Source of the DNA: Bacillota bacterium
GTDB taxonomy: Bacteria > Bacillota > Clostridia > Tissierellales > Peptoniphilaceae
Assembly (NCBI GenBank): GCA_023442495.1
Contig: JAEZZB010000116.1
Coordinates: 1 to 12,096, forward strand
DNA length: 12,096 nt
Direction of reading: 5' to 3'
Part shown: positions 6,180 to 12,096 of the stretch, in pieces
Position numbering within the stretch: position 1 is the stretch's first letter
Layout: each line of letters begins with the position of its first letter
The notes under the pieces: generated by a model
Databases searched by the model: none
What the model was told of the DNA's origin: nothing
What the model saw: the letters and a program-made list of their open reading frames with translations, nothing else
Made by a program: the position numbers and the translations under genes

Positions 6180-8333
6180 ATGCTAGAAAGATTATTTAAA
6201 TCAATAAGAAAATATAATAATAATCCAAATGTTGAACTTATAACTAAAGCATTTAATTTAGCAAAAGAAAAACATGAGGGACAAGTGCGTAATTCTGGAG
6301 AAGCATATATAATTCACCCTGTAGAAGTTTCAATCATACTTGCATCACTTGAAATGGACGATGAAACTATATGTGCAGGTCTTATGCATGATGTGCTTGA
6401 AGACACAGATTACACAAGAGAACAAATGGTAAATGAGTTTGGTGAGGAAATAACTGCTTTAGTTGATGGTGTAACTAAACTTAAAAATTTACAGTATAAA
6501 ACAAAAGAAGAGGCTCAAATAGAGAGCATTAGAAAAATGGTGCTCGCTATGGCGAATGATATAAGAGTAATCATTATTAAACTTTCCGATAGACTTCATA
6601 ATATGAGAACTTTGGAATACAAGACTCGTGAAAAACAAATTTCTACTGCAAATGAAACTTTAGCCATATATGTACCAATTGCTCATAGACTTGGTATCAA
6701 TACTATTAAATGGGAACTTGAAGATTTATGTCTAAGATATATAGATCCAGTTTCTTATTATAATGTTGCACAACAAATTGATCAAAAGAGATCTGAAAGA
6801 GAAAAAGTCATTGAACATATTATTGAAAAAATTTCAAAAGAAATAGATAAATTTAATTTTAAATATACTATTACAGGAAGACCTAAGGGAATTTATAGTA
6901 TATATAATAAAATGAAGAAACAAGATACTACAATAGACAATATATTTGATTTAATTGCTGTAAGAATTATTGTTCGTGATATTAATCAATGTTATGCGGT
7001 TTTAGGTATAGTTCACAATATGTGGAAGCCAATTCCAGGAAGATTTAAGGACTATATTGCAATGCCTAAACCTAATTTTTATCAATCACTACATACAACA
7101 GTAATAGGAGAAAAAGGTCAAATTTTTGAAATTCAAATACGTACTGAAGAAATGCACAAAAATGCTGAATTCGGTATTGCAAATCATTGGCAGTATAAAG
7201 AAGGAAAGAAAAAAGCTTCTAATTTTGATAATAGATTAAATTGGATTAGACAATTAATTGAATGGGGCAAAGATACTTCTGCTTATGAATTTATGGATTC
7301 ATTTAAGGGAGATTTATTTAATGATGAAGTATATGTATTTACTCCAAAGGGCGATGTTATAGATTTACCAAAGAATTCAACACCTATTGATTTTGCGTTT
7401 AGAGTCCATTCAGAAGTTGGAAATAAAACGGTTGGAGCAAAAGTAAACGGAAAAATAGTTCCATTAACATATAAACTTAAAACAGGTGATATAGTAAGTA
7501 TATTAACCTCAAATAATTCAATGGGACCTAATATTGATTGGTTGGAGTTTGTCGTTTCATCACATGCGAAAAATAAAATAAAAGCTTTCTTCAAAAAGCG
7601 AGATAAAGATAAGAATATTGAATATGGAAGAGAACTGCTTGAAAAAGAAGCGAAAAAGAAAGGCTACGATGTTTCAAAATTATTAGAAACTGAGTGGTTA
7701 AATTATTTAGTAGACAGATATAAGAAAAATAATATTGAAGATTTATACAATGCTATAGGTTATGGTTCCTTAAATGTAGATACCATGATCAAACATTTGG
7801 AATCTAAATATAATGAAAAATATAATGACAAGAAAGAAAATCTTGAATATAATTTTAAGAATGTAGAGACTGAAACATCTAGTGAAAGTAATTTATCTGA
7901 TGGTATTATAATTGATAATCTTACAAATTTAGATGTTAAATTTGCTAAATGTTGTAATCCAGTACCTGGAGACGATGTAGTAGGTTACATTACAACAGGT
8001 CATGGTATAACAATTCACAGAAAAACATGTATTAATATCAAAAACGCAAAAAATAAAGAAAGGCTAATAAAAGTTAGATGGAATGATAATTCAAATTCAT
8101 CATTTCCGGTGGTTATTAATATTACTACTCATGATAAACCAGGATATTTAGCTGAATTAACTCGTGTATTATCTAAGGAAAGATATAATATTGCAGGAAT
8201 TAATTCAAGATTTAATAATGACACAACTGTTAATCTAAGCCTGACAATACATGTTAAATCTAAAGAAGAAATTCAAAAAATATTGTACTTAGTAAGAAAA
8301 ACAGATGGTACCATTGAAGTTTATAGGGAGTAA
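6180..8333 (+). CDS. rsh: Bifunctional (p)ppGpp synthetase/hydrolase, RelA/SpoT homologue Rsh
   Basis: Rsh makes and degrades the stringent-response alarmone (p)ppGpp in the cytoplasm, tuned by the ribosome. The 717-residue protein has the full long-RSH layout. The HD hydrolase domain carries His46 (IIHPVE), His70-Asp71 (MHDVLEDT) and Asp137 (LSDRLHNM), so hydrolase activity is expected. The synthetase domain carries GRPKGIYSIYNKM (233-245), FDLIAVR (256-262), RFKD (288-291) and QIRTEEMH. RFKD is the RXKD signature of bifunctional enzymes rather than the acidic version of synthetase-only RelA. A TGS domain (about 383-443), a helical region, a conserved-cysteine domain (CCNPVPGDD, Cys591-592) and a C-terminal ACT domain (about 643-716, THDKPGYLAELTRVL) follow. 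It lies 22 nt after recJ; the apt gene often found here in Clostridia is absent. It may be named relA in other annotations. Confidence 0.97.
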   Translation: MLERLFKSIRKYNNNPNVELITKAFNLAKEKHEGQVRNSGEAYIIHPVEVSIILASLEMDDETICAGLMHDVLEDTDYTREQMVNEFGEEITALVDGVTKLKNLQYKTKEEAQIESIRKMVLAMANDIRVIIIKLSDRLHNMRTLEYKTREKQISTANETLAIYVPIAHRLGINTIKWELEDLCLRYIDPVSYYNVAQQIDQKRSEREKVIEHIIEKISKEIDKFNFKYTITGRPKGIYSIYNKMKKQDTTIDNIFDLIAVRIIVRDINQCYAVLGIVHNMWKPIPGRFKDYIAMPKPNFYQSLHTTVIGEKGQIFEIQIRTEEMHKNAEFGIANHWQYKEGKKKASNFDNRLNWIRQLIEWGKDTSAYEFMDSFKGDLFNDEVYVFTPKGDVIDLPKNSTPIDFAFRVHSEVGNKTVGAKVNGKIVPLTYKLKTGDIVSILTSNNSMGPNIDWLEFVVSSHAKNKIKAFFKKRDKDKNIEYGRELLEKEAKKKGYDVSKLLETEWLNYLVDRYKKNNIEDLYNAIGYGSLNVDTMIKHLESKYNEKYNDKKENLEYNFKNVETETSSESNLSDGIIIDNLTNLDVKFAKCCNPVPGDDVVGYITTGHGITIHRKTCINIKNAKNKERLIKVRWNDNSNSSFPVVINITTHDKPGYLAELTRVLSKERYNIAGINSRFNNDTTVNLSLTIHVKSKEEIQKILYLVRKTDGTIEVYRE
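8325..8330 (+). promoter_or_regulatory. Ribosome binding site supporting the TTG start of dtd
   Basis: AGGGAG overlaps the end of rsh and lies 5 nt before TTG 8336. The N-terminus MRAIIQRV read from this TTG is the invariant start of the family. Confidence 0.75.
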
Positions 8334-8335
8334 TT

Positions 8336-8785
8336 TTGAGAGCTATTATACAAAGGGTAACAAAATCAAATTTATATATTGAAGAAAAATTATATTCATC
8401 AATAAATCAAGGTCTATTAGTTTTACTTGCTGTAGAAAATAATGATGAATTAGAAGATTTAGAATATATAGCTAAAAAGTCCTTAGGATTAAGAATTTTT
8501 AATGATAGTAAAGGTAAAATGAATCTATCTATCAACGATATTAGTGGAGAAATAATGATTGTTTCACAATTCACATTATATGGAGATGTTAGAAAAGGCA
8601 ATAGGCCAAGTTTTACAAATTCTGCAAAAGGTCAAAAAGCCGAAGATTTATATAATAAATTTATCGAAAAAATGAGTGAGAGTATTAAAATTGTTAAAAC
8701 GGGTGTATTTGGTGCCGATATGCAAATAGAGCTTGTTAATGATGGACCAGTAACAATACAATTAGATTCGAGTAAAATTTATTAG
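8336..8785 (+). CDS. dtd: D-aminoacyl-tRNA deacylase Dtd
   Basis: Dtd removes D-amino acids (and glycine mischarged on tRNA-Ala) from tRNA, acting as a chiral proofreader in translation. The 149-residue length is typical. Family landmarks are MRAIIQRV at the N-terminus, the SQFTLYGD motif (77-84) and the NDGPVT motif (135-140), whose Gly-Pro (137-138) forms the cross-subunit chiral filter. The start codon is TTG, backed by a strong ribosome binding site and by the family N-terminus; starting at the next ATG would cut into the fold. It follows the rsh stop by 2 nt and is followed by the hydrolase gene 8 nt later, the order usual in Firmicutes. It is likely co-transcribed with rsh. Confidence 0.96.
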   Translation: MRAIIQRVTKSNLYIEEKLYSSINQGLLVLLAVENNDELEDLEYIAKKSLGLRIFNDSKGKMNLSINDISGEIMIVSQFTLYGDVRKGNRPSFTNSAKGQKAEDLYNKFIEKMSESIKIVKTGVFGADMQIELVNDGPVTIQLDSSKIY

Positions 8786-8793
8786 GAGTTAAT

Positions 8794-9429
8794 ATGTCAC
8801 TTAAAATTATGCAAGATGGCAATAGTCCAGTAAATACTAACACATATCTGATATGGGACGAAGATAGTAAAGATGCATGGATTATAGATGCTAGTACAAA
8901 AACTAAACCTTTTATTGAAAAAATTGAAAAAGAAGGATTAAAAGTAAAATATTTAATGCTTACACATGGTCATTGGGATCACATACTTTCACTTGATTTT
9001 TGGAGAGATAAGTATGGTGTAAAAGTTGTAGCAAATGAATATTCTAAAGATTATCTAGAAAATCCAAGAATAAATTTAAGCTTAAATTATTCAGATTTAC
9101 CAGATATTAGTACATATGCAGATATTTACTTAAAAGGAGATGAAGGAATATTTGATATATTTGAATATTATTATACTCCTGGTCATGCATATGATCATTT
9201 AATTTATAAATTAGGAAATAAATTAATATTTTCAGGAGATTTAATATTTAGAGAATCAATTGGTAGAACAGATATATATGGAGCAGATTTTAATGATTTA
9301 AAAAACTCAATCCAAAATATTGTATATAAAAAATTTGATGATGAAACTATCCTTTTACCAGGTCATGGTAGAAGTACTACTATAAAACATGAAAAAGATA
9401 ATAATCCATGGGTAAGAAAAGAGGAATAA
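8794..9429 (+). CDS. Glyoxalase-II-like metallo-beta-lactamase-fold hydrolase (YcbL-type)
   Basis: This 211-residue protein has the complete binuclear metal site of the MBL superfamily: THGHWDH (57-63, HxHxDH), His131 in TPGHAYDH, Asp149 in FSGDLIF and His191 in LLPGHGRST. The length and layout match the short glyoxalase-II-like group that regularly sits beside rsh and dtd in Clostridia. It lacks the C-terminal extension of true hydroxyacylglutathione hydrolases. Its substrate is therefore unknown; thioester hydrolysis is the family expectation only. The family often has GHTPGS at the third ligand position; here it is GHAYDH, which keeps the metal His but alters the following residues. AGGAG at 8784-8788, 5 nt before ATG 8794, fixes the start. 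The gene end is 2 nt from the aspS start. Confidence 0.9.
   Translation: MSLKIMQDGNSPVNTNTYLIWDEDSKDAWIIDASTKTKPFIEKIEKEGLKVKYLMLTHGHWDHILSLDFWRDKYGVKVVANEYSKDYLENPRINLSLNYSDLPDISTYADIYLKGDEGIFDIFEYYYTPGHAYDHLIYKLGNKLIFSGDLIFRESIGRTDIYGADFNDLKNSIQNIVYKKFDDETILLPGHGRSTTIKHEKDNNPWVRKEE
9420..9425 (+). promoter_or_regulatory. Ribosome binding site that sets the aspS start
   Basis: AGAGGA lies 6 nt before ATG 9432. An upstream in-frame ATG at 9408 lies inside the preceding gene, adds eight residues absent from the family and has no ribosome binding site, so 9432 is chosen. Confidence 0.7.
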
Positions 9430-9431
9430 TT

Positions 9432-11186
9432 ATGAAAAGAACGCATTTTTGTGGAGAGCTTAGGAAAGAACATATTGGTGAAACTATTATACTAAATGGT
9501 TGGGTAGCAAAGAGTCGTGACTTAGGGCCACTTTTATTCATAGATATTAGAGATAAAACTGGTATTTGTCAAATAGTATTTAAGAAAGAAGAAAATGAAG
9601 AACTTTATTTAAAAGCTAAAGAATTAAAATCAGAATATGTAATTGGTATAAAAGGTAAAGTTTTTGGAAGAGAAAATAAAAATAGTGAAATAGCTACAGG
9701 CGATATTGAAATTATAGTAGAAGAATTAGTTTTATATGATAAAGCTAAAACGCCACCAATTTATATTAAGGATAATGACAATGTTTCAGAAGAAATGAGA
9801 TTAAAATATAGATATTTAGATCTTAGAAAACAATCAATGCAATCTACATTAAAAAATAGAGCTGAAATAGTTAAAGCCTTTAGAGATTTCTTATATGAAA
9901 ATGATTTTATTGAGGTTGAAACACCTTTCTTAGGTAAACCAACTCCAGAAGGAGCTAGAGATTATTTAGTACCTTCAAGAATTAATAAGCATGCCTTTTA
10001 TGCACTTCCTCAATCACCACAATTATACAAACAAATGTTAATGGTTGGTGGAACTGATAGATATTATCAGATTGCTAAATGCTTTAGAGATGAAGATTTA
10101 AGAGCAAATAGACAACCAGAGTTTACTCAAGTAGACTTGGAAATGAGTTTTGTTGACATTGAAGATGTAATGGAATTAAATGAAAGATTGGTCAAATATA
10201 TCTTTAAAAAAGTAAAAAATATTGATTTAGAATTACCATTTAAGAGAATGAGTTTTGACGAAGCTATGACAAGATATGGAACAGATAAACCAGATTTAAG
10301 ATATGGTTTTGAAATTCATGATATTTCAGCTTTATCAAAATATATAGACTTTAATTTATTTAAGGATGCAGTTGCTGATGGAAAGAAAATTAAAGCAATT
10401 AATTTTAATGGATTAAGTGAAAAATATTCAAGAAAACAAATTGATAAATTAACTTCTTCTGTTAAAGGAATGGGAGCAAGCGGATTAATTTGGTTTAGAG
10501 TTGAAAATGGCGAAATCAATTCTTCAATAAATAAATTCTTAAATTCAGATTTTAATTCTAAATTAATTGATAAATTAGAAATTAGAGATGGAGATTTAGT
10601 TTTAGTAATTATTGATAAAGAACCTAGAGTCTTAGAACTCATGGGCTCTCTTAGAAATATGATTGCAGATGAAAATCTTGAGTTTGATGAAAATGATTTT
10701 GCTATAACTTGGATTAATGAATTTCCAATGTTTGAATATGATGAAGAAGAATCAAGATATGTAGCTAAACATCATCCTTTTACACATCCCGTTGATGAAG
10801 ATATCGAGCTTTTAGAAAAGCATCCTGAAAATATTAGAGCAAAAGCTTACGACTTAGTTATAAATGGAGATGAAATAGCAGGTGGTTCTATTAGAATTAA
10901 TAATTCACAATTACAAAATAGAATATTTGAAACATTAAAATTAAGTAAAGACGATATTGAAAGAAAGTTTGGATTTTTTGTAGAATCACTTTCATATGGC
11001 ACACCACCTCACGGGGGTATAGCATACGGTCTTGATAGATTGGTAATGACATTATTAAATAAAGACAATATAAAAGATGTTATTGCATTTCCAAAGACTC
11101 AATCAGCTTCTGATTTATTAACTGAAGCACCAACATTAGTTGATGATAAACAATTAAAAGAATTGAATATTAAAAATCTAGATTAG
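9432..11186 (+). CDS. aspS: Aspartyl-tRNA synthetase AspRS
   Basis: AspRS is a class IIb synthetase that charges tRNA-Asp. The 584-residue product has the bacterial-type layout. An N-terminal OB anticodon-binding domain (about 1-105) contains LNGWVAKSRD and LLFIDIRDKTG. The catalytic core carries the flipping-loop segment TPEGARDYLVPSR (171-183), motif 2 FRDEDLRANRQPEFTQ (218-233) and motif 3 HGGIAYGLDRL (527-537). The bacterial GAD insertion lies between about 290 and 420. Leu31 in the SRDLG segment occupies a position that, as I recall, distinguishes Asp-only enzymes (Leu) from non-discriminating ones (His), which suggests a discriminating enzyme; this is tentative. In many relatives hisS lies just upstream; here the hydrolase gene does. 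No T-box leader is possible in the 2-nt gap, so expression should follow the upstream operon. Confidence 0.97.
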   Translation: MKRTHFCGELRKEHIGETIILNGWVAKSRDLGPLLFIDIRDKTGICQIVFKKEENEELYLKAKELKSEYVIGIKGKVFGRENKNSEIATGDIEIIVEELVLYDKAKTPPIYIKDNDNVSEEMRLKYRYLDLRKQSMQSTLKNRAEIVKAFRDFLYENDFIEVETPFLGKPTPEGARDYLVPSRINKHAFYALPQSPQLYKQMLMVGGTDRYYQIAKCFRDEDLRANRQPEFTQVDLEMSFVDIEDVMELNERLVKYIFKKVKNIDLELPFKRMSFDEAMTRYGTDKPDLRYGFEIHDISALSKYIDFNLFKDAVADGKKIKAINFNGLSEKYSRKQIDKLTSSVKGMGASGLIWFRVENGEINSSINKFLNSDFNSKLIDKLEIRDGDLVLVIIDKEPRVLELMGSLRNMIADENLEFDENDFAITWINEFPMFEYDEEESRYVAKHHPFTHPVDEDIELLEKHPENIRAKAYDLVINGDEIAGGSIRINNSQLQNRIFETLKLSKDDIERKFGFFVESLSYGTPPHGGIAYGLDRLVMTLLNKDNIKDVIAFPKTQSASDLLTEAPTLVDDKQLKELNIKNLD

Positions 11187-11194
11187 AGGGATAG

Positions 11195-11626
11195 ATGAAT
11201 AAATTAGGAATAATAACGGATATAAAGGACGATGAAGCACTTGTAATGGTTGCTAAATCTGAATCTTGTGGAACAAGTTGCGGATGCGGAGCACTTACAA
11301 GAATGGGTGGTGAGATGGCAAAAGACGATCATCATTATATTAAAGTTAAAAATAGTATTAATGCTAAAATAGGAGATCCCGTAAATATTGAATTTGCAAC
11401 AAATAAACTTTTATCAACATCAGCATTAATATATTTATTACCACTAATAATGTTGGTTGTTGGAATAATTATCGGAAATAGAATTCAAGGTCAAAATCCA
11501 AGTGATTTAATCTCATTTATAGTAGGATTTGTTGCATTAGTCGCATCATATTTAGTTTTATCCATGATTGATAAGAAGAAAGATAAACAAGAATTAATAA
11601 CAATTACAGAATTTAGAGGTTTTTAA
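11195..11626 (+). CDS. RseC/MucC (SoxR-reducing)-like small membrane protein
   Basis: The 143-residue protein resembles the RseC/MucC family. An N-terminal soluble beta segment (MNKLGIITDI) carries a cysteine cluster, ESCGTSCGCG, with Cys25, Cys29 and Cys31. Two hydrophobic helices follow (about 72-94 and 104-124), then a short basic and polar tail with KKKDKQ. In proteobacteria this family is linked to electron transfer to SoxR (with Rnf/Rsx) and to RseC in the sigma-E system. In Firmicutes it often stands near rnf genes, but its role there is not established. None of those partners is in the window, so no function is claimed beyond a probable redox or Fe-S related membrane role. GAGGG at 11186-11190 is 4 nt before ATG. 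The gene is 8 nt after aspS and 1 nt before glyA. Confidence 0.8.
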   Translation: MNKLGIITDIKDDEALVMVAKSESCGTSCGCGALTRMGGEMAKDDHHYIKVKNSINAKIGDPVNIEFATNKLLSTSALIYLLPLIMLVVGIIIGNRIQGQNPSDLISFIVGFVALVASYLVLSMIDKKKDKQELITITEFRGF

Positions 11627-11627
11627 T

Positions 11628-12096
11628 ATGGAAAATTTAAAACAATTTGACCCTGAAATATATGAAACTATATTAAAAGAAAAAGATAGACAACAAAATA
11701 ATATTGAATTAATAGCATCAGAAAACTTTGTATCTAAATCAGTACTTGAAGCTTGTGGCTCTATTTTAACTAATAAATATGCTGAAGGATATCCTGGTAA
11801 GAGATATTATGGAGGATGTGAATTTATAGATGTAATTGAACAAATTGCTATTGATAGATTGAATGAACTTTTTGGTTCTGATTACGCTAATGTTCAACCA
11901 CATAGTGGATCTAGTGCAAATTTAGGAGTTTATTTTGCTTTATTAAATCCAGGAGACAAAGTATTGGGTATGAGCCTTGCTGAGGGTGGACATTTAACTC
12001 ATGGATCTCCAGTTTCAATATCAGGTTCATATTTTAATTTTGTTCATTATGGTGTTGATGAAAAAACTGAAATGATAAATTATGATGAAGTATATA
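11628..12096 (+). CDS. glyA: Serine hydroxymethyltransferase GlyA (3'-truncated by window edge)
   Basis: GlyA is the PLP enzyme that converts serine and tetrahydrofolate to glycine and methylene-tetrahydrofolate. The first 156 residues are visible of a family length near 410-420. The start MENLKQFDPEIYETI is typical, followed by IELIASENFVS (cofactor/substrate region), TNKYAEGYPGKRYYGG (substrate and folate region), VQPHSGSSAN and GGHLTHGSPVSISG, whose His in GGHLTHG stacks on the cofactor ring. The PLP lysine lies beyond the window. Small variations from common bacterial forms are GSSAN for GSQAN and LAEGGH for LAHGGH; both sites vary among homologues. AGAGG at 11615-11619, within the end of the preceding gene, lies 8 nt before ATG. 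Only 1 nt separates it from the upstream stop, so it is probably co-transcribed with aspS and the RseC-like gene. Confidence 0.96.
   Translation, partial: MENLKQFDPEIYETILKEKDRQQNNIELIASENFVSKSVLEACGSILTNKYAEGYPGKRYYGGCEFIDVIEQIAIDRLNELFGSDYANVQPHSGSSANLGVYFALLNPGDKVLGMSLAEGGHLTHGSPVSISGSYFNFVHYGVDEKTEMINYDEVY

Noticed and set aside
9408..9431. N-terminal extension of AspRS from ATG 9408
   Set aside because: It overlaps the end of the hydrolase gene, lacks a ribosome binding site and adds residues not found in the family; ATG 9432 has AGAGGA at proper spacing.
11628..12096. GSSAN and LAEGGH variants in GlyA as signs of altered activity
   Set aside because: Both positions vary among known serine hydroxymethyltransferases, and the key GGHLTHG histidine is kept.

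Overview
The window is a strongly AT-rich stretch of a low-GC Gram-positive chromosome. All genes lie on the + strand and are packed tightly, usually 0-10 nt apart or overlapping, with clear AGGAG-type ribosome binding sites, one TTG start, and AGA/AAT/ATT/TTA-dominated codons. The gene content and order (ruvAB-queA-tgt-yajC-recJ-rsh-dtd-MBL hydrolase-aspS) are those of the Clostridia/Tissierellia. The very high AT content and the trimmed order suggest a small-genome anaerobic coccus of the Peptoniphilaceae type. That placement is an inference from gene order and composition, not from a marker search.

Layout. Positions 1-1551 hold the 3' part of ruvA and a complete ruvB (Holliday-junction branch migration). 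Positions 1551-3711 hold queA and tgt (queuosine modification of tRNA). queA carries a single in-frame TAA at codon 211, with both halves otherwise intact and in the same frame. Positions 3713-4327 encode a YajC protein about twice the usual length. Its C-terminal third looks like the FtsK/SpoIIIE gamma winged-helix DNA-binding domain. An AT-rich hairpin with a T-tract (4357-4388) follows, probably a terminator and the only convincing transcriptional break in the window. From 4409 the second block runs recJ (ssDNA exonuclease), rsh ((p)ppGpp synthetase/hydrolase), dtd (D-aminoacyl-tRNA deacylase), a glyoxalase-II-like metallo-beta-lactamase-fold hydrolase, aspS, a small RseC/SoxR-reducing-like membrane protein, and the 5' part of glyA, which is cut by the window end.

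How the genes fit together. The neighbourhood is a housekeeping cluster for recombination and repair (RuvAB, RecJ), tRNA modification, charging and proofreading (QueA, Tgt, Dtd, AspRS), stringent response (Rsh) and one-carbon metabolism (GlyA). Compared with the order usual in Clostridia, secD/secF are missing between yajC and recJ, apt between recJ and rsh, and hisS before aspS.

The two points most worth a second look are the YajC-FtsK-gamma fusion and the interrupted queA beside an apparently intact preQ1-type tgt. No mobile element, CRISPR array, tRNA or rRNA gene was seen, and no intergenic gap exceeds about 80 nt.
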